NCBI GenBank assembly: GCA_017962605.1 | Contig: JAGCUY010000114.1 | Location: 1-35,214 of the forward strand | Direction of reading: 5' to 3' | Length of the DNA: 35,214 nt | DNA from: Kiritimatiellia bacterium | GTDB taxonomy: Bacteria > Verrucomicrobiota > Kiritimatiellia > RFP12 > JAAYLN01 | Shown here: positions 1 to 7,364 of the stretch, in pieces | Position numbering within the stretch: position 1 is the first letter of the stretch | How the letters are laid out: each line of letters opens with the position of its first letter | Position numbers and translations under genes: made by a program | The notes under the pieces: model-generated | Told to the model about the DNA's origin: nothing | Seen by the model: only the letters and a program-made list of their open reading frames with translations | Databases searched by the model: none

Positions 1-5
1 GAATA

Positions 6-208
6 GGGAATGGGGAACGGGGAATAGGGAACAGGGAATAGGGAATAGGGAATCGGGAATGGGGAACGGGGAATGGGGAATAGGGAATAGGGAACGGGGA
101 ACGGGGAACGGGGAATGGGGAATAGGGAACGGGGAATGGGGAATAGGGAACGGGGAATGGGGAACAGGGAACAGGGACCAGGGAACAGGGAACAGGGAAT
201 GGGGAACG
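6..208. repeat. Tandem heptanucleotide array, consensus GGGAAYR, 29 visible units
   Basis: Seven-base units run without a break in phase: GGGAATG, GGGAACG, GGGAATA and GGGAACA in irregular order, with single GGGAATC and GGGACCA variants. Only the last two positions of each unit vary freely. The array is cut by the window's left edge, so its full length is unknown. It ends about 60 bases before the start of the downstream glycosyltransferase gene. The plus strand carries a GGG run every seven bases, which could fold as G-quadruplexes; that is an inference. An open frame through it is only a by-product of the repeat. Confidence 0.97.
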
Positions 209-270
209 GGGCGGGGTTGCGGCAGTGGCGGGCAAATGGTAAACTGGAATGTGTGGAGACGCTTCCAAAT

Positions 271-1287
271 ATGAACGACGAATTGAAGAAAGAAGATGCG
301 CCGGACCTATCGGTCGCAGTCGCGCTGTTCAACGAAGTCGAGACCGTCCCGCCGCTCTGCGCGGCGCTTGACGGCGTCCTTTCAAAGACCGGACTGTCCT
401 ACGAGGTGGTCCTTGTCGATGACGGCTCCACCGACGGCACATGGGATGCACTGAAGGAGGCGAAGGCCAAATACGCGGGCCTGCGGCTTATCCGTTTCCG
501 TCGCAACTTCGGCCAGACCGCCGCCCTCGCGGCCGGCTTCGATTTCGCACGCGGGAAAATCGTCGTCACGATGGACGGCGACCTCCAGAACGACCCCGCC
601 GACATCCCCGCCATGCTCGAGATGATGGAACGCGAAGGGGCCGATGTCGTCAGCGGCTGGCGCAAGGACCGCAAGGACTCAAAGATCCGCACCTTCCCAT
701 CGCAGGTATTCAACAATTTCATCCAGTCATACCTGAAACTCCCGATCCACGACAACGGCTGCTCGCTAAAGGCATACAGGCGCGAGGTCGTGAAGGGCTT
801 CCACCTCTACGGCGAGATGCACCGCTTTGTCGTAGCGCACGCGAAGTGGGTGGGCGCAAAGATCGTGGAGATGCCCGTGCACCACCACGCCCGCGAATTC
901 GGAACCTCAAAATACGGGGCGCTTTTCGGACTGGCGAAAATACCGCGCGTGGTGCTGGACTGCATCACGATGCGCTTCATGCTGAAATACAGCGCCAAGC
1001 CGATGCACCTTTTCGGGAAGATCGGCGGCTGGTGCCTGCTGATTGGCGCGGCAATGCTGTCGCTGGTTGGCGCAGAGTGGTTCTGCTCGCGATTCGGCTG
1101 CTCGCCCTGGTTCGGCGGCGCGGCGGGAACGCTGCTCGTGAAGCGGCCATTCTGGGTGATCGCACCATTCATGTTCCTGGGCTTCGCAATCCAGTTCTTC
1201 ATCATGGGACTGAATGCCGAACTCAACACGCGCACCTACTACGAGTCGCAGCGAAAGCCGGTTTACAACGTCCGCGAAACGCTCTAG
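271..1287 (+). CDS. GT2 glycosyltransferase, polyprenyl-phosphate sugar transferase type (DPM1/ArnC/GtrB-like)
   Basis: This 338-residue protein has an N-terminal GT-A domain and a C-terminal membrane part. Visible motifs are ALFNE near the start, VDDGSTDGT, and the metal-binding MDGDLQNDP block, followed by a conserved HDNGCSLKAYRR segment and HHHAREFGTSKY. Two hydrophobic helices follow, near residues 255-275 and 295-320. The layout matches enzymes that load a sugar from a nucleotide donor onto undecaprenyl or polyprenyl phosphate at the inner membrane. The frame stays open back into the upstream repeat, but the ATG at 271 is chosen because homology begins there and a GGAG lies 12 bases upstream. 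It is convergent with dnaN. The sugar cannot be read from sequence. Confidence 0.9.
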   Translation: MNDELKKEDAPDLSVAVALFNEVETVPPLCAALDGVLSKTGLSYEVVLVDDGSTDGTWDALKEAKAKYAGLRLIRFRRNFGQTAALAAGFDFARGKIVVTMDGDLQNDPADIPAMLEMMEREGADVVSGWRKDRKDSKIRTFPSQVFNNFIQSYLKLPIHDNGCSLKAYRREVVKGFHLYGEMHRFVVAHAKWVGAKIVEMPVHHHAREFGTSKYGALFGLAKIPRVVLDCITMRFMLKYSAKPMHLFGKIGGWCLLIGAAMLSLVGAEWFCSRFGCSPWFGGAAGTLLVKRPFWVIAPFMFLGFAIQFFIMGLNAELNTRTYYESQRKPVYNVRETL

Positions 1288-1298
1288 GAGCGGAAGAC

Positions 1299-1334
1299 AA
1301 AAAAACAACCCCGCCATGAATAGACATGGCGGGG
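1299..1334 (-). terminator. Rho-independent terminator of dnaN
   Basis: A perfect 10-bp stem (1309-1318 with 1325-1334) closes a six-base loop. On the minus strand it is followed by TTG and then seven T residues (complement of 1299-1305). It lies 37 bases beyond the dnaN stop. On the plus strand no T tract follows, so it should act mainly on the minus-strand transcript, although the stem could also protect the 3' end of the convergent glycosyltransferase mRNA. Confidence 0.92.
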
Positions 1335-1370
1335 AGTGATGCGCCGTGAAAAAGCGGAAGGGCGCCGGCG

Positions 1371-2465
1371 CTACTTGCGCACGGGCATGAGGACGTAGAG
1401 GAAGGGCAGGTCGCACTTGAATGTGGCCGGTCCGCGCTCGCTTGCGAACTCAATGTAGATGGCGTCGGTATCGACGTTGCGCAGAGGCGCCATCACGTAT
1501 TCGGGGTTGAAGTCGAGCTGAAGGTCGCGCCCGCCGTATTTGATGGCGATGGTTTCGCGGGATTCGCCGACTTCGGGATTCTCCATGGAGATGGTCAGCT
1601 CCGCGCCCTTGAAGGACAGGCGCGCCGGAACGCTGCGGTCGTCGGCGGAGATCACGGAGACGCGGCGAATGGCGGCGAGGAGGTCCTCGCGGGCGACTTC
1701 GACGCGCTCGACGAAATTCTGCGGGATGACCTGGCGGAAGTTGGGGAACGCGCCTTCGATGAGCTTCGTGGCAAGAGCGGCGTCACCATACTCGAAGAGG
1801 GCCATCTTGGCGTCCACGGTGATCTTGACATCGCCTTCGTCCTTAAGGAGACGCATCGCCTCGGCGACGGACTTGGCCGGGAGAACGACGTCTGTTTCCA
1901 TCTCGACTGGGATCTCAAGCTCCTGCTCGACGAGGGCGAGGCGGCGGCCATCGGTCGCGACGACGGTGATCTTGCCATCGCGGAAGGAGAGCAGGACGCC
2001 GGTGATGATGTGGCGGGACTCATCTTCGGAGGCGGCGTAGGAGGTCTTGCGAAGCATTTCGCGGAAGATCGGCGCGCCGAGCGTGAAGGATGCCTTGCCT
2101 TCGGGACGCTGGAACTTGGGGAAGTCGGCAGCGGGGATTCCGACGATCTTGAAGAAGGACGGGCCACTGCGGAGGGTCGCGCAGTCCTTGTCGTCAACGT
2201 CGATTTCGATGGCGCCGTCGCCAAGTTCGCGGACGATGCCGAGGAGCCGCTTGATGGGGAGCGTGGTGGCGCCGTCGGCGTCCACCTTGGCCGGGATGGC
2301 GCACTTGATGCCGAGGTCGAGGTTGGTGGTGGTGACGGTCAGGACGCCTTCCTTGGCCTCGAAGAGGGCGTTGGAAAGAATCTGGAGGGCGCTGCGCGCG
2401 GGAACTGCGCTGGAGACACTCAGCAGGGCTTCAAGGAAGGATGATTTTTCTACGGTGATTTTCAT
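1371..2465 (-). CDS. dnaN: DNA polymerase III beta subunit (sliding clamp)
   Basis: The 364-residue product is the usual length for the beta clamp, the ring that tethers polymerase III to DNA. It begins MKITVEKSSFLEALLSV, the classic N-terminus, and ends FLYVLMPVRK, matching the conserved C-terminal tail near the partner-binding pocket. The middle contains the TNLDLGIK and FPNFRQVIP type segments of the three clamp domains. There is no Shine-Dalgarno motif: the ATG is preceded directly by a C-rich heptamer repeat. An extended -10 box upstream (2550-2558) suggests its own promoter. dnaN usually sits beside dnaA and recF; here it follows an acyl ligase gene and is the last gene before a strong terminator. 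Confidence 0.98.
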   Translation of the reverse strand: MKITVEKSSFLEALLSVSSAVPARSALQILSNALFEAKEGVLTVTTTNLDLGIKCAIPAKVDADGATTLPIKRLLGIVRELGDGAIEIDVDDKDCATLRSGPSFFKIVGIPAADFPKFQRPEGKASFTLGAPIFREMLRKTSYAASEDESRHIITGVLLSFRDGKITVVATDGRRLALVEQELEIPVEMETDVVLPAKSVAEAMRLLKDEGDVKITVDAKMALFEYGDAALATKLIEGAFPNFRQVIPQNFVERVEVAREDLLAAIRRVSVISADDRSVPARLSFKGAELTISMENPEVGESRETIAIKYGGRDLQLDFNPEYVMAPLRNVDTDAIYIEFASERGPATFKCDLPFLYVLMPVRK

Positions 2466-2474
2466 GGGTGTTTA

Positions 2475-2513
2475 GGGGCTAGGGGTTAGGGGCTATGGAC
2501 TAGGGGTTAGGGT
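2475..2513. repeat. Heptanucleotide array GGGGYTA in the dnaN 5' leader
   Basis: Five in-phase units (GGGGCTA, GGGGTTA, GGGGCTA, TGGACTA, GGGGTTA) plus a partial unit fill the space just before the dnaN start. If the extended -10 box at 2550-2558 is used, the array is transcribed as a C-rich part of the 5' untranslated region. Its unit differs from that of the array at 6-208. Confidence 0.9.
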
Positions 2514-2549
2514 TGGGTAAAATTGGTTGTTTGTAAAATTACGGTAAAG

Positions 2550-2558
2550 ATTATATCA
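2550..2558 (-). promoter_or_regulatory. dnaN: Extended -10 promoter for dnaN
   Basis: On the minus strand the sequence reads TGATATAAT, a perfect TGnTATAAT extended -10 box. No good -35 hexamer sits 16-18 bases upstream, as expected for extended -10 promoters. The predicted start would give a leader of roughly 75-80 bases that contains the heptamer repeat. Confidence 0.6.
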
Positions 2559-2570
2559 AAAAAGGCGGCG

Positions 2571-4250
2571 TTACGGGCGGTCGAGAGTGCCCTGGTAGTG
2601 GCCGCGGGCGATCTTTAGGGCTGCCGTGCGCTTGAGTGGGTCGAAGCGGACCACGACCTTGCGCGGGTGCTTGTAGGTGGCGAGGTCTCCGCAAAGAGTC
2701 TGGACGGCCGCGCGGACCTCGGCCTCGATCTCGCTTTCGGACATTTGGCCGCCGCCCTGCTTCTGGAACTTGTCGGCATCCGGAACGACGATGGCGCCGA
2801 CCTTCTCGCCGATGTCCTGGCCGTCGTGGTAGCCGAGGACGAGGACATCCTTGAAGCGCTGGTCGCGTTCAAGGCATTTCTCGACCTCCTCGGGGTAGAT
2901 GTTCTTGCCCTCGCGGTTGACGATGAGTGCCTTCTTGCGGCCGCGAATGGTGATGTAGCCATCGGAGTCGATGGTGGCGAGGTCGCCGGTGTGGAGCCAG
3001 CCGCCGCGCAGGGCCTCCTCGGTGTCTTCCGGACGGTTGAGGTAGCCCTTCATCACGACTGGCCCGCGCACGACGAGTTCGCCGATGCCCTGGGCGTCGG
3101 GGGCGTCGATGCGCACTTCGACAACGGGAATGGCGGGGCCGATGGTGCCGATCTTCGGGCGGCGCCAGTTGCTGACGGAGACGACAGGCGAAGCCTCCGT
3201 TAGGCCGTAGCCCTCGACGACGGGGATGCCGAAGCGGCGCATCACGGAGATGACGTCGGTAGGGCATGGCGCGCCACCTGTGATGACTACGCGGAGGCGC
3301 CCGCCGAGGGAGCGGAGGATAAGATGCTTGATAAGGCCGCGCAGGTGGAAGGCCTGGAAGAGAAGGAGGATGCGGTTGGTGCGCAGGGCGTCGTTGATCT
3401 TCTGAGCGAACTTCTCGACCAGAAGCGGGACCGCCATGAGAATCGTCGGGTGGTAGATGCGCATGTCCTCGGGGATGGTGCGGAGGGAGCGCACGAACTG
3501 GAGGCGCGCATGGAACGAGAGCGCGATGATGAAGTTGGCGGTGAAGGAAAAGGCGTGGAAGAGCGGCAGGACTACGAGGAAGCGGTCGTTGCGTCTGAAA
3601 AGGGAGACTGACTCGGATGCGCCGGCGGCGTCGATCACGAAGTTGGCATGGGTGAGGAGGGCGCCCTTTGGCGCGCCGGTTGTGCCCGAGGTGTAGATGA
3701 TGGCGCAGATGTCGTCTTCGGCGACCTCGGTGGTGGCGTAGCGGCCGGCGTCGGCGAGGGCGCGCTTGCGGTCGATGTCGAGACGCCGCTCAATGGCGAC
3801 GCACGGGCGCCCGCAGACGGAGGCGGGGGCCTCGCCCTCGCAGTGGTAGAGGAACACGGTCTGCACAAGCGGCAGGCGCGGCAGGACGGCCTCAAGCAGG
3901 GGTAGGTGCGCGGCGTCGGTCACGACGGCGCAGGCCTGGGCGTCGGCGAGGATGTAGGAGACCTCGGCGGCGCGCAGTTTGGGATCCATCGGAACGACGG
4001 CGGTGGCAGTGCATGAAAGGGCGAGGTAAACCTCAACCCATTCGTGGCAGTTGTCGAGCATCAGGGCCACGGGGGCCTTGCGGGGCGCGATTCCGGCAAC
4101 GGTGAAAAGCTCGGCGGTCTTGCGGACGGCGTCGCCGAGCTGCGAGTAGGTGATTGACCTCACCTGCCCCTCGTCGAGGTATTCGATGGCCACGCGCCCG
4201 CCGGACTGCGCCACGGCGGCATCGAGGAGGGAGCGGATGGTATTGGGCAT
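2571..4250 (-). CDS. AMP-forming acyl-CoA/acyl-ACP synthetase (FadD-like)
   Basis: This 559-residue member of the ANL adenylating superfamily activates a carboxylic acid, probably a fatty acid, as acyl-AMP and then as a thioester. It has the phosphate-binding loop IIYTSGTTGAPKG (about residues 184-196), the adenine-binding VVEGYGLTEAS, the hinge block HTGDLATIDSDGYITIRGRKK with the core motif, KNIYPEEVE, and a C-terminal lysine in RTAALKIAR (about residue 546) expected to be the adenylation lysine. Full length suggests an intact enzyme. Only 39 bases, filled by a heptamer repeat, separate it from the upstream chaperone gene, so co-transcription is likely. A FadL-like porin lies about 3 kb away. 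The substrate chain length is not visible, and an acyl-ACP synthetase or long-chain acyl-CoA ligase is equally possible. Confidence 0.9.
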   Translation of the reverse strand: MPNTIRSLLDAAVAQSGGRVAIEYLDEGQVRSITYSQLGDAVRKTAELFTVAGIAPRKAPVALMLDNCHEWVEVYLALSCTATAVVPMDPKLRAAEVSYILADAQACAVVTDAAHLPLLEAVLPRLPLVQTVFLYHCEGEAPASVCGRPCVAIERRLDIDRKRALADAGRYATTEVAEDDICAIIYTSGTTGAPKGALLTHANFVIDAAGASESVSLFRRNDRFLVVLPLFHAFSFTANFIIALSFHARLQFVRSLRTIPEDMRIYHPTILMAVPLLVEKFAQKINDALRTNRILLLFQAFHLRGLIKHLILRSLGGRLRVVITGGAPCPTDVISVMRRFGIPVVEGYGLTEASPVVSVSNWRRPKIGTIGPAIPVVEVRIDAPDAQGIGELVVRGPVVMKGYLNRPEDTEEALRGGWLHTGDLATIDSDGYITIRGRKKALIVNREGKNIYPEEVEKCLERDQRFKDVLVLGYHDGQDIGEKVGAIVVPDADKFQKQGGGQMSESEIEAEVRAAVQTLCGDLATYKHPRKVVVRFDPLKRTAALKIARGHYQGTLDRP

Positions 4251-4257
4251 ATCGGGA

Positions 4258-4289
4258 AGTCGAAAGTCGAAAGTCGAAGGTCGAAAGAC
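4258..4289. repeat. Heptanucleotide array AGTCGAA between ligase and chaperone genes
   Basis: Four and a half in-phase copies (three perfect AGTCGAA, then GGTCGAA and AGAC) occupy nearly the whole 39-base gap, starting eight bases upstream of the ligase ATG and running up to the chaperone stop codon. The unit length again is seven but the sequence is unrelated to the G-rich arrays. Confidence 0.88.
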
Positions 4290-5975
4290 CTAGTCGTCTT
4301 CGGCTTCGTCGTCAGTTGCGGGACCAGCGGCTTCAAGGCCTTCGAGAACGCGGGAGGTGAAGCCCTTCTCCTTCAAGTTCTGGAGGAGCCATTCCGCGAA
4401 GAAGAGGGAGTCGGCCGTCTGGGCGCGCTGCGAGGCTATGCGCTCACGCGTGGAGGCAACCTCGAAGGAAGAATCGGGATTGTCGTCGCGGGTGCGCGAA
4501 TCGAGGCAGAGGATGAGGGCGCCGCCGTTGATCTTGACGGGGTCAGAGATGTCGCCGGCCTTCATGCGAAGCGCAGCGGGAATGATTTCGCGGGCGTGCT
4601 CGATATCGTCAACCTTGTTGTCCGCGAGGCGGAAGGTGACGTTGGAGGAGATGGCGAGGGAGAGCTCTCCGCACGCGGTGGCGAAAGCCTCGGAGAAATT
4701 GCCTGCGCCTTCCATCTTGGCCTTGATGGAGTCGAGGGCCGCCTTGGCGTCGGCGTCGAAGAGCTCGATGCGCTTCTCGGCGAGGGCGAGCGGGCGGATG
4801 GTGTTGGTGACGACCTCAAGCGGCTGGGTGTGGGCGAGGTCGTTCGTCACGATGCGCATGAGATAGACGTTGCGGTTGCCGCGGGCGATGGCGTAGAGGG
4901 AGTCGGCGCGGGAGACGTCGAGGTCGGCGGCTTCGCTGCGGAACTCATCCAGGGCTGCGGACTCGACGCCGGGGATGTATTGGGTGTCGTATGCGAAGAG
5001 GGCGGAATCCCTGACGGTCAGGCCGCGCATCTTGGCGCGCGCCTCGAACTGGTCGGCGTCGGCGTCGCCGAGCGACTCCATGAAGGCGGAGAGGTTGGTG
5101 GTGGCGACGTGGACGGCCTCGGCGAGGGTGAGGTCCTCGATGATCTGGGGCTTGGCCTCCTCGAAGGTGAGCTGCTCGACGCCGTTGGTGCCGCGCCTGG
5201 TGAAGCGGGAGGGGTCGGTGTCGTAGATGTCCTGGGCGTCGGCGTCGGCATCCTCAAGGACAACGGCGTCGGTGAAGTTGGTGGCCGAGAGCGTGGCGAA
5301 GCGCACCTGGACGCGGTCGGGCAGCTCGAAGTTGGCCTTGTTGCGCTCGTAGTAGTCGGCGATGTCGTCGTCAGTAACCTCAATCTCCTCGTCGGCATGG
5401 GTGTTCTTGACAGTGGCGTAACGGAGGGAGAAGGTGTCGGTGTATTGGGCGAGCTCGTCGTCGATGGACATGGGCGAGGCCGTGGCGCCTGCGGTGATAA
5501 CCGACATGAGCTTGAAGAGGACGATGTAGTTGGCCTGCATCCGCTCAAAGGACGGGACGGAGAGTCCAATGCTGGAGACGACTGCTTCGTAGCGGCCGCG
5601 GTCGAAGGCGCCGGCAATCTGGAAGTCCGGGGTGTTGACGATGCGGTCAACGAGCTCACGGCGGGATGCGGTGATGCCGAGGTCGCGCGCCGTGCGGAGG
5701 GCGGCGATGTGCGCCCAAATCTGGGTCTCGGTGGCGGCGGGCTCCAGGTTGGCGATGGTGCTCGCTAGCATGCGGCGGGTGAAGTCGTATTCGTCGTAGG
5801 AGACGGACTCGCCGGCTATGGATCCCGCCTCATTGGGGTTGCGCTCAGCGCCGCTGCGGCCGCCAGGGTTGCGGTAGCAGGAGTCAACGGAGAGGAAGGC
5901 GAAGGCGATGACGACGGCGAAGATGATCCAGAGGATGCGGCTGCGGATCATGCGGTTGAAGTGATAGATGAACAT
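4290..5975 (-). CDS. PpiD/SurA-like membrane-anchored periplasmic chaperone
   Basis: The 561-residue protein starts with a short basic stretch and one membrane helix (about residues 10-29). A SurA/PpiD-type N-terminal region follows, including GESVSYDEYDFTRRML and, near residue 200, the DDIADYYERNKANFELP type linker. This is the layout of PpiD, an inner-membrane foldase facing the periplasm that helps newly exported proteins. I do not see the conserved parvulin active-site signature, only a weak similarity near AALRMKAGDISDPV close to the C-terminus. It may therefore be a chaperone without prolyl-isomerase activity. The tail is acidic. Its start lies directly against a heptamer array with no ribosome-binding site. 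It probably shares a transcript with the upstream FecR-domain gene. Confidence 0.75.
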   Translation of the reverse strand: MFIYHFNRMIRSRILWIIFAVVIAFAFLSVDSCYRNPGGRSGAERNPNEAGSIAGESVSYDEYDFTRRMLASTIANLEPAATETQIWAHIAALRTARDLGITASRRELVDRIVNTPDFQIAGAFDRGRYEAVVSSIGLSVPSFERMQANYIVLFKLMSVITAGATASPMSIDDELAQYTDTFSLRYATVKNTHADEEIEVTDDDIADYYERNKANFELPDRVQVRFATLSATNFTDAVVLEDADADAQDIYDTDPSRFTRRGTNGVEQLTFEEAKPQIIEDLTLAEAVHVATTNLSAFMESLGDADADQFEARAKMRGLTVRDSALFAYDTQYIPGVESAALDEFRSEAADLDVSRADSLYAIARGNRNVYLMRIVTNDLAHTQPLEVVTNTIRPLALAEKRIELFDADAKAALDSIKAKMEGAGNFSEAFATACGELSLAISSNVTFRLADNKVDDIEHAREIIPAALRMKAGDISDPVKINGGALILCLDSRTRDDNPDSSFEVASTRERIASQRAQTADSLFFAEWLLQNLKEKGFTSRVLEGLEAAGPATDDEAEDD

Positions 5976-5985
5976 GGTTGGTATA

Positions 5986-6075
5986 GGGGTTAGGGACTAG
6001 GGTAGGTAGGGACTAGGGATTAGGGGCTAGGGGCTAGGGTGAGGTAGAGAATAGAGAATTAGGGACTAGGGGCTA
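5986..6075. repeat. Heptanucleotide array GGGRYTA, interrupted, upstream of the chaperone gene
   Basis: Units GGGGTTA, GGGACTA, GGGATTA and GGGGCTA recur, mostly in phase, with two irregular inserts (around 6000-6008 and 6038-6060). The array fills nearly the whole 102-base gap between the FecR-domain gene and the chaperone gene. On the coding (minus) strand each unit carries TAG or TAA. Because seven is not a multiple of three, a few units place stops in all three frames. Confidence 0.9.
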
Positions 6076-6077
6076 GG

Positions 6078-7103
6078 TTAGAGGAAGTCGAAGAGGTTGT
6101 CATCGGAGGCGGCCGGGGCGGCGGGCGCGGAGTCGCCACCGAGGTCGTCGAGGCTGTCGAAGTCATCGTCGTTGCCGCCGAGCGCGTCGGCGTCGTCATC
6201 GCCTGCGGCGGCGCGGGCGGCCTCGGCTGCGGCCAGCTCGTTGGTGATGGTGTCAAGGAACACATTGGAGCGCGCGGCGATGTCGGACTTGCCAACTGCG
6301 AACGCGAAGCTCTCGCGGCCCTTGCCGGCGGGGGTGGTGGCGAGGACAGCAACGACGGTGGTTCCGCCGACGGATGCCTTCTCGCGCCAAATGCGGACGG
6401 CCGACTGGGAGTTGAGCTTGAGGCGGTTGAGTTCGCTGTTCTCCTCGTACGGTTCGGGCGGATCGGCCTCAAGGCCAGTATTGATGAGGACGCCATAGTC
6501 GCCAAGGGTGTCGGTGACGACGGTGTAGGAGTCGTCGGCGTTAGATGAGATGCGGGCGCCGAAGCCGTTCTTGAGCGAAGGAATGATGAACTGGCGGCCG
6601 ATGAACTTCATCTTGCTGGACGACTCGGCGGACAATTCGACATCGACCATGGCGGACTCCCGCTTCGACCCCTTGGTGCGCGCGACGGAGACCTTGCAGT
6701 TGCCGACGATGGAGCGAACGCGGCCGACCGGCGTGTCGATGACGACGAAGTCCTCGGCGGTGCTGGCGCCAATGCGCGTGAGGGCTGTGCCGCTCTCAAG
6801 AGAGACGATGCGCGGGGCGGCCTCGCCTTCGCCGACAGTCACCTTAGCGGAGGTATTGGCGAGAATGCGGACGGCGTCGGCCTCGGAGAAGAGCAGGACG
6901 GCGTCGGAGTCCTTGCCGCACTCCACCTGGGTGCCGAACGGATATGCCTTGTCGCGCTGGGCGGGCTCGAATGCGGCGGCGCCGGGCTTGAGGACGCGGC
7001 AGTCTCCTGTCGGGTTGTGGACCTTGAACAGGCGGGTGTAGGGTTCGGCGAACGAGGCCGTAGCCATCGCGGCCGCGACGGCGAAAATAGCAGTTCTTTT
7101 CAT
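6078..7103 (-). CDS. Secreted FecR-domain protein with acidic C-terminal tail
   Basis: A 341-residue exported protein. The first 19 residues (MKRTAIFAVAAAMATASFA) form a signal peptide with an AXA-type cleavage site. A FecR-like beta domain follows: GTQVECGKDSDAVLLFSE, VRILANTSAKVTV, LESGTALTRIG, and VVIDTPVGRVRSIVG, the pattern of repeats seen in periplasmic FecR and its relatives. The last 40 or so residues are low-complexity and rich in Asp, Ala and Gly, ending FDFL. The ATG at 7103 is preferred over an in-frame ATG at 7112 because a GGAG sits 10 bases upstream, while it would be only one base from the other ATG. No sigma/anti-sigma pair is present, so an iron-signalling role is not supported. 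Confidence 0.75.
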   Translation of the reverse strand: MKRTAIFAVAAAMATASFAEPYTRLFKVHNPTGDCRVLKPGAAAFEPAQRDKAYPFGTQVECGKDSDAVLLFSEADAVRILANTSAKVTVGEGEAAPRIVSLESGTALTRIGASTAEDFVVIDTPVGRVRSIVGNCKVSVARTKGSKRESAMVDVELSAESSSKMKFIGRQFIIPSLKNGFGARISSNADDSYTVVTDTLGDYGVLINTGLEADPPEPYEENSELNRLKLNSQSAVRIWREKASVGGTTVVAVLATTPAGKGRESFAFAVGKSDIAARSNVFLDTITNELAAAEAARAAAGDDDADALGGNDDDFDSLDDLGGDSAPAAPAASDDNLFDFL

Positions 7104-7165
7104 TGTTTGCATACTCCAATTGTGCGTCATGGAAGGCACTGCGCCATCAAAAACACACCGCAATT

Positions 7166-7194
7166 ATAATAGTGAAGTGTGCGCCGCAAGTCAA
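7166..7194 (-). promoter_or_regulatory. Sigma-70 promoter for the FecR/chaperone gene set
   Basis: On the minus strand TTGACT (7189-7194) and TATTAT (7166-7171) are separated by 17 bases. It is placed about 60 bases upstream of the FecR-domain start. Its -35 box faces that of the tRNA promoter across an A/T tract, making a small inverted repeat (GTCAAG...CTTGAC). Confidence 0.8.
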
Positions 7195-7212
7195 GAAAAA
7201 TTTTTTCGCGGC

Positions 7213-7241
7213 TTGACGCAAGACGGAGCATCTGGTAGAAT
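7213..7241 (+). promoter_or_regulatory. Sigma-70 promoter for tRNA-Glu
   Basis: TTGACG (7213-7218) and TAGAAT (7236-7241) are spaced by 17 bases, with the predicted start near 7248, about 13 bases before the tRNA 5' end. Confidence 0.85.
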
Positions 7242-7260
7242 TATTGAGTTGTTTTTCCGC

Positions 7261-7335
7261 GCCCCCTTCGTCTATCGGCTAGGACATCAGGTTCTCATCC
7301 TGGTAAGAGCGGTTCGATTCCGCTAGGGGGTGCCA
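7261..7335 (+). tRNA. tRNA-Glu, anticodon CTC
   Basis: The 75-base sequence folds as a cloverleaf. The acceptor stem is GCCCCCT with AGGGGGT (a G-T pair at the end). The D stem is GTCT with GGAC, and the anticodon stem is TCAGG with CCTGG around the loop TTCTCAT, which places CTC at positions 34-36. The T arm is AGCGG-TTCGATT-CCGCT, followed by discriminator G and an encoded CCA. CTC reads GAG codons, so this is a glutamate tRNA. A run of T residues directly follows the CCA and may assist termination. Confidence 0.96.
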
Positions 7336-7364
7336 TTTTTTTACAAGGGCAAAGTCAGCACAGC

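Noticed and set aside
6..208. CRISPR array
   Set aside because: Units are seven bases and contiguous, with no 25-40 base repeats, spacers or cas genes.
59..274. Open reading frames running through the heptamer array
   Set aside because: The translation is only a repeat of the seven-base unit (MGNGEWGIGNRE type) and has no homology; the real gene starts at 271.
4596..5768. Long plus-strand frame opposite the PpiD/SurA-like gene (390 codons)
   Set aside because: It is rich in Gly, Val, Glu and Asp in the way expected for the complement of a GC-rich gene; the minus-strand frame has the membrane anchor and family motifs.
7104..7260. Riboswitch or leader RNA between the FecR-domain gene and tRNA-Glu
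   Set aside because: The region is explained by two divergent promoters; no conserved riboswitch core was recognised.
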